From contig CM022665.1 in assembly GCA_012295275.1 (NCBI GenBank), positions 38,222,933-38,286,932 of the forward strand: a DNA stretch of 64,000 bases, in the 5' to 3' direction. Both the position numbers and the translations under genes were made by a program. This DNA is from Chrysomallon squamiferum (lineage: Eukaryota > Mollusca > Gastropoda > Neomphalida > Peltospiridae). Below the pieces are notes generated by a model. That model was not told the DNA's origin, made no database searches, and saw nothing but the letters and a program-made list of their open reading frames with translations. This document shows, piece by piece, positions 1-10,872 of this stretch. The stretch's first letter is position 1, and each line of letters begins with the position of its first letter.

Positions 1-958
1 ATTAAAGAACAACTTAATTTAATGTTGGTGACTAATGCTGTTTTTGTTGGGGTTTAGGTTTTTTTTTCTAAATTAAATTTAAAAAGCAGTTTAATATGTT
101 AAGAGAGAGAATGGCAGTCAGCTACCTACTTTTTCAACAAAAGAAAAAAGTAAAAGAAGAAAAGAAGACTGAATTGAACAGAAAGGAAAAAAAGAGAAAA
201 AGAAGAAGAAGAAAAAAAGAAAGAAAGCAGAATGGAAAATAAGACACAAAAGATAAAAGAAACGAAAGAAAAACATTTTAAAACACAAAAAGAAAAAAAA
301 ATGAAAGAACAGAATAGAAAAAAATTTTAAAATACAAGAAAAAGAAAAGAAGTTTAAACAGAAAAAGAAGGGAAAAAAAGTAAATAATAATAATAATAAT
401 AATAACAATAACAACAATATTAATAATAATATTAATAATAATGAAAATAAACCCAAAATGTTTTTTATTTAAAAAAAAAATATTAAAAAAAAAAAAAAAA
501 ATTAAAATTGAAGAAGTAGAAGTAAGAGATAATGAAGCTATAAAAAATATTTTTCTATCATGTGACAAGTTCTGACATGAGCATTTAAAGACACAGTGAT
601 CTCTTTGATCTATGTTTACAATATTTTTAAAAGTCTTTTCCTCTGTAATTCAATCACTGTGCAATACTTTCTGTACTTATTTTATGCATGTGCATGTGTT
701 TATATGCATTTTAACCTGCATTACAAAAAACAAATAAAGTCAAAGCTGCCTCCCATCCAAAAAAAAAAATTAAAATAATAATAATTTGGTTGTTTTTGTT
801 TTTTTTGTAAACTCAGAAATTAAAATTCAATAACATAGTTATGTCAAATGGTATGGCTTCAAAACATCTCTATCACCTTTATGTTTTTGTCATTTATCAT
901 CATTAAATAAACAAAACACATGACAACTGAAACCAATGAACTAACACCTAAACATTTG
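1..958. other. A/T-rich intergenic DNA, purine-biased
   Basis: No gene is visible. About 105-380 is strongly A/G-rich on the plus strand and gives only low-complexity Phe/Leu/Lys reading frames. An interrupted AAT/AAC microsatellite lies at 384-447, followed by A-runs near 470-500. The remainder is plain A/T-rich sequence without domain-like reading frames. Confidence 0.7.
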
Positions 959-961
959 CCT

Positions 962-1130
962 GTGGTTTTAGTTATAGGATGTGGATTAGTGGTTAGAGCA
1001 CAAACTGAAACAAGATGGGCTGCAGAATTAATTCTTTTGAACACACCTCCCTGTTTATCAAAGACTTTGGTATGTGATTACCTGTCTATGGGAAGGTGTA
1101 TAGAAAAATATACTTTGCAGCTAACTTTTA
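962..1130 (+). repeat. Diverged tRNA-derived SINE, molluscan type
   Basis: The left end (about 972-1000) has a tRNA-like A-box region, 'GGATTAGTGGTTAGAGCAC'. The right half carries the family body: 'TTGGTATGTGATTACCTGTC', then 'TATGGGAAGGTGTATA', then 'ACTTTGCAGCTAAC'. This matches the block order of the fuller copy at 10333-10655. A 115-aa open frame overlaps it but covers SINE sequence, so I do not call it coding. The outer ends are uncertain by some tens of bases. Confidence 0.7.
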
Positions 1131-2235
1131 AAAAAAAAGGGGTTGGCTTTGATGTGGTAATAATAGGTTTTATATGTGTGGCTCTCAATCATAAAGGTTA
1201 TGTTATATATCTTGAGATTAAAAATAAATTTAGAGTCTTGTTAAAAAACGAAATGTTTTTCTTTTGATTTCTTTAAAACTTCTGTTGCCTTTTAAAAGCG
1301 AAAATGTAATGATTCATCATAACAGTGACAGTATGTTTATTTAAATAAGATGACTCTATGGTCTAGAATGGAAAATTAGTCATGTGAAAGCTGACAATGT
1401 ATCACCGATTACAACAATGCATAAGGAAGTTGCTAGGATCTTGCTAAACAAAAGTTTTTTTTTTTTTTTTTCTGCTTATTTTAAATATATCACTGACAAA
1501 GTAATGCAAATTAATTTAACAATGTCTTTCCACTTAAACTGTAATAGCAAAACACCTACTGCACTACTGGCTTAATGCTTGTAACGTCAGTAAATTACAT
1601 GCTTCTAACACAAACCAGCTCCCTCAAATAATAATAAATAAGTAAATAAATAAATAATGAATATATATATATATAGATAGATAAATAGATAGATAAATAG
1701 ATATACACACACACACAATAAATAAATAAATAATAATTATTATGTTGTTGTTTTTTTAATGGTCTTGAGATATAATATTTTATCTGAGCCACACACATTG
1801 GAAATATTACATGTCATGTTGAAATGCTTTCCAAAAATACAACAATTATTTTGTTCTTTAAATTTAATTCTTATGTCTGGAGAATAACAGAACATATAAA
1901 TATCTATTTAAGAAAAACACACAAAATAATAATAAATAAAATAAAATAAAATAAAGAAAAAAGAAAGAAAGGAAAAAAAGAAAATCATATAAATACAAAA
2001 ACAGAAATCAAAAATAAAATTTTGCTCCCAAATCAAACATTAATAATAATAAGAAGAAGAAAAAGAAAAAGAAAATGAAACAACCATATATATATAATTT
2101 TACTTTAAAAACAAAAAAGGTTTTACAAATTCTTTCAAATAATAAAAACAGCAAAATAAAGAAATAAATAAATAGAATGAAATCAGTCAATCAGTCAATA
2201 CATATATACATTAATTAATTAATTAAATCATAATA

Positions 2236-2555
2236 ATATAGCAGAGAACATTATACTATATATATAACACAGAACAATATAATACAGCATAGAAACAGTA
2301 TGTATCTTAATACAATAATTAATAACATACACACAATACAGAACAATGTATCATAATAGGTAATAATAGTACATAATAATATATTACATATACATAATAC
2401 AGAACAATATAATATACAGAACAGCAGAGAACAGTATACACTGTAATAAAAGTTAATAATACAACATAATACAGAACAATATAATACATAATATCACAGC
2501 ACAGAACAGTACTTCCTAATGCAGTGCAATACAATACAAAACAGCAGGATGCATG
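2236..2555. repeat. Degenerate array of ACAGAACAATATAATACA-like motifs
   Basis: The motif 'ACAGAACAATATAATACA', or close variants ('CAGAGAACA', 'CAGCACAGAACAGTA', 'ACAGAACAATGTATCATA'), recurs at irregular spacing through the interval, separated by AAT-rich linkers. It looks like an old short-motif tandem array that has decayed. No coding role is seen; the 71-aa minus-strand frame is Tyr/Val/Leu-rich repeat translation. Confidence 0.55.
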
Positions 2556-3717
2556 ATTAACGAATGTTTAACGCCTCAACACAAAGTACCACAACGACAG
2601 GGAGTCCTTGAACCTAATACAGTTTTAGATTAAATAACTGAATACCATGTAGTATGGTACTGTTGAATACAGTGTAGTATTGAATAATAATACTCTTTGT
2701 TACTTGATCACTGGATGAATGATGTGACTGTATCAGTGAATGATCATGGGAAAGAAAAATATATGAATGATGATGAATCATTCTACTGTATAGGTTACCT
2801 ATCAAACATTTTCAAAAACTTAAAATGAAATTTAAAAAAAAAAAAATAAAATAAATAAATAAAAAATTAAGAATCAAGAGGAAAGAGGAAGGTAATACAC
2901 ACACATGTGAAATGCATTACCACAGTGTTTGCATACACACACACAGACAAACACACATACAAACTCATGTACATATACCTGTAAATAACATGATTATGTT
3001 ACCTGCAAAAAATGAATCATAGTAAATTATTTCTTCCTTGAGGCTTAACAAGTCAATGCTTCAAAAGACACAGTGAGACAAACAGACAGACAGACGGTCT
3101 CCTTTTGGATGAATCATATTGGTCGTAAAAGTAAGTTTCTAAAGAAGAAGATAGAAAAAAATTAACCTGATGATTTATTATAACTGTGAGCAAGTAAAGA
3201 ATGCTGAAACATTTTTTTTTTTTTTTTTTTTCACACATCTTCAAGATATCCTTTGTACCTGTTAAACTTTTTATAAATCTGTTTTACCTGCAGAAGATAT
3301 TAAGTATGAATCTTCTGTCTTTGATTTTAAACTTCAGTTTGTGTTGTTAAGAAAGCAGATGTGTAGAAGTTATATGCTTGTGTGCGAGTGTTGAGGGTTT
3401 ATTTATGTATATATATATATATACTTGTATATGCGTGCACATATACATTTGAATGTATGTATGTGTATTATTATGTATTTTTGTCTATTTGTATGCATAT
3501 TTTATAATAATATGTGTTCATGTATGTAGGTGGGCATGTCCTATATTTCTTTTGTACAAATTTATAATTTTTATGTGTAATTTTTTTTTTTTATCTGCTT
3601 CTGTATTCATTTTGACATGAGAAAATGTCTGCATGTGTTTGTGCTTTATGTAAAGTCTCTTTTTTTTTTCTTTCTTATTTTTTTTTTTCTTAAAAAAGAA
3701 AGAAAGAAAAGTCTCTT

Positions 3718-3860
3718 TTTAAAAAAAAAATATAATTAAAAAAATACAAATTGAAAAAAAAAAAAAAAAAAAAAAAAAATAATTAAAAAAATACAAATTG
3801 AAAAAAATACAAAAAAAAAATATAATTAAAAAAATACAAATTGAAAAAAAATACAATTTT
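3718..3860. repeat. A-rich tandem block, about three units
   Basis: The segment 'AATTAAAAAAATACAAATTG' recurs three times (near 3733, 3780 and 3823), separated by A-runs of up to about 25 bases. It directly follows an inverted T-rich/A-rich stretch (3660-3716) that could fold back on itself. This is probably local slippage or duplication. Confidence 0.65.
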
Positions 3861-4894
3861 TATTTTTATTTTTTAAGGAAAATAATTAATTTCTCAAACA
3901 AATCAGGCTGGCCTGTTAACTGATTAGGAAAAATATAGTTATATTTAGTCTTTATGAAAAGAAATCACTGCTGAACTGTAATTGTATTGTGTTAATGTTT
4001 TTTATATAGTATCTGATATAACTTTTCTCTGTATCACATCAGCAACTCCATGGTTTTAGTGTAACCTGAGATGTTTTAGGTATCGGGATCAAATCATGCT
4101 TGTGAACCTGTTGAGCTATTTTTCTTTCCAGCCATTGCTTACAACTGAGGTTACTGTTTTTCTGCATAATGTAAAATAACACTTACTACTAATCAGTAAG
4201 ATACTGCAGACAGTATAATGGCAGCATGTTTGCTCTTGCAATAGTCCATGCAGATATCAGCAGTGGGTTTGCCATCTAAAGTACAAAAAATATATCTGAC
4301 ACCTAAAAATATTTAATATTAAAATATGTTAAAGTTCTGTTAAAGAATTATAATAACTGTAACCTTTGTCTACTCTTTTGTGACAGAACCAGTTATTTTG
4401 CTGTCTCTCATATTTAACACTTTTTTTTATTTCAATGTTTACATATAAAATTAGTAATGAATTTCAATAAAAAAAAAAAAAACAATTTGTTGTTGGTGCT
4501 GTTTAAGCATTTTAAGCTTCAATTTATAGTGCAAAATAAACAAATAAATAAAAATATGATTTATATTACTTATATTAAATTTAAATATTATCATGACCTA
4601 CTATATGCATTATTGTTGAATTTTATTAGCTGATATTAAAACAAAAAAACACATTTATATTTGTTTCTAAAAGATAAAACTTCATTTAAAATGCAGCTTG
4701 GAACATTCTTTGTATTATTTACCCTTTAATATGTGTGTTATTGTCATTTGGAAAAAGACATTTATTTATAAATGAACTATACAGTGGAATATATTTATTA
4801 CCAATAAAACTATAACAGAAAATTTCATTTAGAAACTACTATTATTCATTTACAAAATGAAGAGTGGGACAAAGCTCACAGATACAGCATCCAC

Positions 4895-5075
4895 TCGAGG
4901 TGTGGTGGGTTATCAAACTAATCCATCTTGGTGGAGTTATTGAGCTTTTTCTTGCTTGAGTTAGTGCTCAACATCTGTTATAACAAAGCCCATGATATGT
5001 ATTATCCTGTCAATGGGATTGTGCATATAAAAGATTCCTTGCTGCTAATCAGATAGACTGGTCTTAAAATATATA
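4895..5075 (+). repeat. tRNA-derived SINE copy (body and core)
   Basis: The clear core reads 'CCTGTCAATGGGATTGTGCA' followed by 'TATAAAAGATTCCTTGCTGC' and 'TAATCAGA'. Upstream, 'TGAGTTAGTGCTCAACATCT' and 'CATGATATGTATTATCC' match the body of the same family. The tRNA-like head is poorly kept. This is one of the better core matches in the window. Confidence 0.75.
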
Positions 5076-6460
5076 TCATATAAATTCATTGATTTATAGC
5101 TTATGGAAACAGCTTATGTATCATTATCAACATTTAATACTTATATACATGAAGCATCCCCCAAAAAGAACATATTTTAAATTTGTATTTATTAGAATGT
5201 AGAATAATTTTTGAAAGCATGAAATATTTAACATAAATAAATAATAAAACAAAAAAACAAATGTAAAGTATTTTAAATACTTCAAGTATCAAATTCATTT
5301 CTTTTTTACTGAATTGTGAGAATAATAATAACTTGAATTTTTTATGTTTAATAATAGACATTAAAAGAAAATACGTTTATCACCGATGATACCACAAGAT
5401 AATATTTCATTTACAAAATAGCATAGGAATATTCAACAATTCATCTGTTCCTGTTCTGCACACAGGGGGATCTATGAAATGAAGCAGCAAGTGTCTGCCC
5501 AATAATTTCCTATAATTATTGGCATTTAAGTTATTAGACACAGAATTTTATTCCAATCAATCAAAATTCCCCGAAGAGACAAGCTGGTCAGTGTGGGACT
5601 GCAGTCAGATGTTGTCTGTTGACTTTGCTATCAGCATGATTAGTCATTCACCACGATTGGTCACAAGTGGTCAGGTCAGTGTCTTATAGATATGACAATC
5701 AGAGATCAGATTTAATGTCCGCATTTTAGTACCAGTGATCAATACTAAAAACAGGGTTTTAATGTCAAGCCAGGGTCAGTATGCACAAATGAATCAGACA
5801 CTTTGCCTTCAGCATTTGAGATCACTGTTCTACGTACATATATCCTAGGTATGTTAATTTATATGACTCAGAGTGTTAGAAAGAAAAGTCCACAAAACCA
5901 TCAGTCATTTCATGTTGCCAATTTTTTTTTTTATCATTTCTTTCTTACTTTTTTTTTTGGACTGATAAAGTGGTAACTGTTTTCCACATTTTGATAATTA
6001 AAGATAATGAAATAATGACTATTATCAGTATGTCATTATCTGCATGTGTGCATGTGTGCATGTGCATGTGCTGTGTGGCTGTTTCCTTGGAATGTTTAAT
6101 CAGTTAGAACAGAATACCACTTGGTATTTTTACAGTTCGAATTTTCAAGCAATTTAATTTTGTTTAACTCTGGTATTTTTCTTTCTTTTTCTTTTTTTTC
6201 CCCTCTTTAAAAAAAAAAAAAAAAAAAAATAAAAAAAGAATAATAATCATTTAACATTTCTTTTTTTTTTTTTTTTTTTTTTTAAATTCATTAATTATTT
6301 GACTTAGAGAAAAATGTTAATTGAATGACCCAAGCATAACCCAGTGGACTTGAACCAAGGGAATGAATGCAAGATCATTAGAAATCATATCTGATAATAT
6401 AAATATTCTCTTGGCTTGATGGATTAATCTGAGATATGGCAGCTAGATATAAACCAAAAT

Positions 6461-6500
<40 letters not shown>

Positions 6501-7504
6501 AATTGGAAATGCAATATGCAGTAATTTATGAAAAATTATTAGAATTAATATTATTAAAAAATAAAAATAAAAAATAAAAAAATCATTCAACAGTTTTATT
6601 TAAATGTAAGTTATGGAATTTAATGTATCTAAGTATACACCAGTTGCAGTACTTCATAATTTTTACTTTTTTTTGTTGTTGTTGTTGTTTGTTTATCTGG
6701 AAATTTATATAACGTTAAAATGCCATCTATATCTAAAATCTTAGGTATGTTTCTTTTGCAAATCCTATTTTATTTAATTAGAGAAATGTTGTGTGTGTTT
6801 GCTTCACATTACCTGTCAAAGAAACCAACAATGTGATCTCAGTTTGAACACCAGTCTGCAAAACACACATACAAGATGACACCACTGAAATTTGAACACA
6901 AAACCTATCAGTCTCAAAATACAAATTTAAAAGAAAACACAAAAACAAACAAACAAAACAAACAACAACCTAACACTGCTTGACCATATGGAGTCACATG
7001 TATTAAGATGTTCCTGCATATAAAATTTACACCACAGTATAAACAAATACAACTGATTATTCTCACAAAGTGCATGGCAAACAGAGATTTCATGACTCAC
7101 TTTACAAAATCTGCATATTAAATTGTGACATACGACTGAGTAATACACCTCTCTTTAGTTAGTAAACAAAACAAATGCACTAAATCAATAATTTCTTTTT
7201 CATTTCCATCAACATGACAGGCACACCTCTAAATCTGAAATGATTTATAACTGAACCTGCAGAGAATATGAATAATATAATCAAAAACTGTCTTGACACA
7301 ACATATATAATATTATAGTAATTTTTATATAACTTGATTTATAATTTCTGGATAATGATTAATTTGAAATCTTCAGTTATGAATGAATGATTGAATGTGT
7401 GAATGTTTAATAACAACTTGGTGTATTTAATATTAGCTGCTATTAGATGCAAGACACATGTTTCTTGTATAACAACTAAATGAGAGGGAAGGTGCTGCCA
7501 TTGG
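5076..7504. other. Gene-free region rich in homopolymers
   Basis: No gene is visible. It contains paired A-runs and T-runs (6209-6229, 6260-6283), a T-run of about 35 bases (6462-6496) and CATGTG repeats (6041-6070). A minus-strand B-box-like motif reading GGTTCAAGTCC (complement of 6349-6359) sits in an isolated tRNA-like fragment without a convincing A-box. The rest is A/T-rich single-copy-looking DNA. Confidence 0.6.
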
Positions 7505-7655
7505 CTATTCATGCCCATTAGCAATAAATGATATTTTATTTGCACCTTTCCATAGGCAGTAAAACACATCCCATTCCTTTTGATGGGAATGGGAAATAGC
7601 CTAATATGAGTACTCAGACTGGTACACCACCACAGCCAAACTTTGGTAATTGTGA
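7505..7655. repeat. Two abutting SINE fragments in opposite orientation
   Basis: About 7505-7583 reads as a minus-strand SINE body: its complement runs through 'GCCTATGGAAAGGTGCAAAT' to 'TTTATTGCTAATGGGC'. About 7584-7655 looks like a plus-strand tRNA-like head ('GGGAATGGGAAATAGCCTAA', then 'GAGTACTCAGACTGG'). A similar head, GGGAAATAGCCTAGTGAGAG, is seen in the complement near 35910. Boundaries are approximate. Confidence 0.5.
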
Positions 7656-8111
7656 GATCTAATTATAAAGTTGCACCAGAAGTGAAATTATTTAATAATT
7701 TTGGACAATTTAATATTTGGCTAGATATCAGATTTCCATGTGACCACTGCACAGTGTTGAAATTTATTGTGAAGAAGAAATGTTGCAAGAGACATTCTGA
7801 ATCATTATGATTAATCAGATTTGTGGTTTCATGGTTTCTTGTGTTCACATCAATTTGTTGTCTAGAATCATCATACAAATTTAAAATTATTCTTTTTTAC
7901 CAGATACTGTATTCACAGTAGTGTATTGAATACATAGCAAATACAAGGATATATTTTCAGAACACTCAGAACAGCCTGGTATCTCTTGCACTCTCACTGA
8001 TTCAGTTACTTTTTCTCTATCTTTTTGTTTCTGCTTCTCATTTATTTATTCACTCGTCCTCATACTTTTTCTTTTTTCACTCATTCATTTTCCCTTTCTT
8101 TCACTCTTTCC

Positions 8112-8335
8112 AGTTAACCGTTTCTTGTCCAAGCCAGTGCAATCTCTAGTTTTAAGAAATGCCTTTATGTGATTTCCTGTCTGTGTGTAGGTGTGTATAA
8201 AAAGATATTGCTGCTAATCTAAAAAAAGATCTTCCTTTCTCATTACTTCTAAGTACAGTTTTTAATCAACTCTGTGACATTACACAACAGCAGAGTGTGT
8301 CATTAAACAAACCATTTTTTCTTTCTCTTCCTAAT
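8112..8335 (+). repeat. tRNA-derived SINE copy with 3' tail
   Basis: Body blocks appear in family order: 'TGTCCAAGCCAGTGCAAT', 'TGCCTTTATGTGATTTCCTG', 'GTGTGTATAAAAAGATATTG', 'CTGCTAATC', ending in 'GTGTGTCATTAAACAAACC'. That tail matches the usual GTCGTTAAACAAA-type tail of the family. The copy lacks a clear tRNA head, and flanking CTTT-rich sequence blurs the ends. Confidence 0.7.
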
Positions 8336-9180
8336 TTTTTCTTTCATTTATTCATTCTTCTCTTATCTTTCTCATTCATTTATTTTTCCTTTCTTTATCT
8401 CTCACATGTTGTTCTATTCACACCTTACTTTCTCTTCCATCTTTAAAAAAAAAAAAATCATAATAAAAAAAGAAAATAAAAAAAATCAAATCAAATAAAA
8501 ATAATAATAATTAAAACATGGAAATGAACAGAAAATTAAAACAATATTTATACAACACAGCTATTATCAAGATAGCTATATCACCATGAAGTTAGATAAC
8601 ACATTATGCTAATAACTAATACACAGGATACTGTTTTCCTGACAACACTATTAACAGTTTGGCAGAGGTTAATGACCTTGCAAATCTCTATTATGTAAAA
8701 ACAAATGTAATTTAATTTGCACTTAACATACCATTGTAGATAGCCAACACATTAGAAAAAATAATAATAATAAAAAGTAATTTATTGTTATCTTTTTCTT
8801 CTGCTGACAAAGAAAACAGAAATTCTGAATTATTTGGTATTGCTCTAGCAATTTTCTTTTACTGGTCTATTTACATTATCAGCATAATCAATAGATAATT
8901 TGCTGATTTACATCTTAGAGAAAGATTGAAATTAACCCATTTCCAAGTGAAAATTTTGTAACACTTACATGTAATATCTTACATAAATGCTGACCCATGA
9001 ATATGTTAACATTCTCAGGAAATACTTTTATTCAATTTATGCAATATTTAACAAGTTAATCCATAGTGACTTCTGATCAAAGTTGCCATAATACAATATT
9101 ACTTCTGTTTGCATCAGAATAATCATAAGATGACCACATCACATGACAGCTACTAGCAAAAGTGACATTCCTTTCAGAAA
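8336..9180. other. Gene-free A/T-rich DNA
   Basis: This is CTTT-rich sequence (8320-8440) followed by A/T-rich DNA with A-runs near 8445 and AAT repeats near 8762-8775. No coding, RNA or regulatory feature is seen. Confidence 0.6.
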
Positions 9181-9390
9181 GGTGTGGGTATAGTTCAATA
9201 GTAAAAGTGTTTGTTTTAAATATGATTGGTCACAGGATTAGGTTGCCTTGAAGTGCTAATAGGACTTTCTCCTGTTCTAGCCAGAGACTCTTTACTTCTG
9301 GCAAATGCCTTGGTATGTACTTTCATGGGAAGGAGCACATAAAGGATCAAGTCTTGCTGATGGATAACTGAGCTTTCATTGTCAGTAATG
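9181..9390 (+). repeat. tRNA-derived SINE copy with head and body
   Basis: The head 'GGTGTGGGTATAGTTCAATA' resembles a tRNA 5' half with an A-box-like TAGTTCAATAG. It is followed by body blocks 'CTTTCTCCTGTTCTAGCCAG', 'TGCCTTGGTATGTACTTTCA', 'TGGGAAGGAGCACATAAAGG' and 'CTTGCTGATGG'. An A-run follows at 9392-9408. The head-to-core order matches the other copies. Confidence 0.72.
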
Positions 9391-10332
9391 TTAAAAAAAA
9401 AAAAAAAAGATTCAATGCATAATAATCAATATTTTTTCTTTTACCTTACATTTTTAATTTTGTTATTATTTTTTTTTTTTTCAGCTTATCTCTGTTACTC
9501 TAAAAATAAATAAATAAATATTACATATTTCTTTTATCAGACACAAACAAAATATGAACTGAAAAGAAAATTTTCAGAAATGTCTGAAAGATCATAGAAA
9601 TATAACCATTTCCGAATCTTTGTGGACTTTTGGATAAACAGTAATGTGATTATGTCCAGTATAATGATTAAAGCACATTAGTCATGCATTCTGCCTTGGC
9701 ATGTTAAAAGTGTGTTGTTTGTGGTGGGTTTTTATATCACCAATCTAATACATTGTCTTTCTGTTTCCAGCAGCTGAAATACAGTTCTTATCAAAATCAC
9801 TACAGGAAGCTCTATTTTGTGGACACAATTATAAAATTCATTAAGCATAATGCCCATGGTATATTTGCTTGTATCATTGATAATTAATTTGGAAATAAGT
9901 ACTTATCTGTTAATCCATACATTTACAAGGTTTAATTATTACAAAGGATTTGATAATGGGCGTCTAATAATTATTCTGGTCTTACCATCAATTTGGTAAT
10001 CTTGATTAACACTATAATTGGTGAACAAAATGCCTTTTGAAAATTAAGGTATGAAATTAAAGAGTACATTTTGATATCATACAGAATTAATGCCATTCGA
10101 CCATGTCACAGTTATTAAGCCTTTAAGCTTGATTGAGTATGATCTTAGAAAAGAACTAGATTTATTAATTTGTTGCATGTGACTGGATCATTCAGAGAGA
10201 TCAGCTAAATTGAAATGGCATTAATCATATACAAGTTGTATTGGAGACCTAATAGCACATCCTTTTTTTTTCTTCTACCACAAATCTAATCTTTCTATCA
10301 ATCAATACCCACAAATCACCTGTTTATTAAGA

Positions 10333-10655
10333 TGAGTGGGCTGTAGCTCTGTAGTAGTGATTTTGCTCAATATGCATCAGGTTGTTAGATCAATTCACCT
10401 TGACAGACTCATTGTGCAATTTCTTGCTCTGGCTTATGCTGCACAACTAGTGTAACCTTAGAATGTGATATCCAGTCTGTGGGATGCTGATTATAAAAGA
10501 TTCCTTGCTGCTGACTGTAAAGAGTTGTCCATGAAAAGGCAGCAGCACGTTTCCTTTTTTTTCATTATTTGAGAGGTCATTAACCATTTGTCCGACAACA
10601 TAAATATGTTGAGTGCATTGCTAAATAAAACATTTCCTTCTTCCTTTCATTATGA
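10333..10655 (+). repeat. Near full-length tRNA-derived molluscan SINE
   Basis: This is the most complete copy in the window. The head starts 'GATGAGTGGGCTGTAGCTCT'. The body includes 'TTGCTCTGGCTTATGCTGCA' and 'CTGTGGGATGCTGATTATAA'. The core 'AAGATTCCTTGCTGCTGACT' is followed by 'AAAGAGTTGTCCATGAAAAG', then 'GGCAGCAGCACGTTTCC'. The tail runs through 'TATGTTGAGTGCATTGCT' to 'AAATAAAACATTTCCTTC'. From general knowledge, this block order is that of an abundant SINE of bivalve and gastropod genomes, probably in the V-SINE group, but I do not fix the family name. It is the main basis for calling the window molluscan. Confidence 0.85.
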
Positions 10656-10807
10656 GAATGACATCAGAAATTATGTACTTTTTCAGAGTGGATTTTTTTT
10701 TTTTTTTTATATTTATTATTTTTACAGGTTAAGAAGTTTTAACAAATATATAGCTGTAAAAACACCAGTCATTTCTCTGAGATTTTTTTCTCATTCATTA
10801 ACAGACT

Positions 10808-10872
10808 AACCATTGTCATAGCTCATTGGTTAAGTACTGACTCAGGCAAAACTGGTTCAGATTAAATGTATG
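10808..10872 (+). repeat. tRNA-like SINE head fragment
   Basis: The stretch 'CATAGCTCATTGGTTAAGTA' resembles a tRNA A-box region. About 30 bases on, 'TGGTTCAGATTAAAT' resembles a worn B-box. No folded tRNA with an anticodon arm can be drawn confidently, so I treat it as a SINE head rather than a tRNA gene. Confidence 0.45.

Larger units (their letters stand above)
1131..4884. other. Gene-free A/T-rich region with microsatellites
   Basis: No exon or recognisable protein is visible. The region holds T-runs (1455-1471, 3211-3231), AATA/GATA-like runs (1626-1735), CA-rich stretches (2900-2960), a short AT run near 3408-3422, an AACA-type degenerate array (2236-2555, listed separately) and an A-rich repeated block (3718-3860, listed separately). 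Frames of 60-75 aa here are Ile/Tyr/Phe-rich and look like chance products of base composition. Confidence 0.7.

Noticed and set aside
118-568. Long Phe/Leu/Ile frames on the minus strand
   Set aside because: They are translations of A/G-rich and AAT microsatellite DNA, with no motif and poor start context.
920-1267. 115-codon plus-strand frame
   Set aside because: Much of it is the SINE copy at 962-1130, and the frame has no protein family match.
10808-10872. Possible functional tRNA gene
   Set aside because: A- and B-box-like text is present, but no cloverleaf or anticodon loop can be drawn. The neighbourhood is SINE-rich, so a SINE head is the simpler reading.
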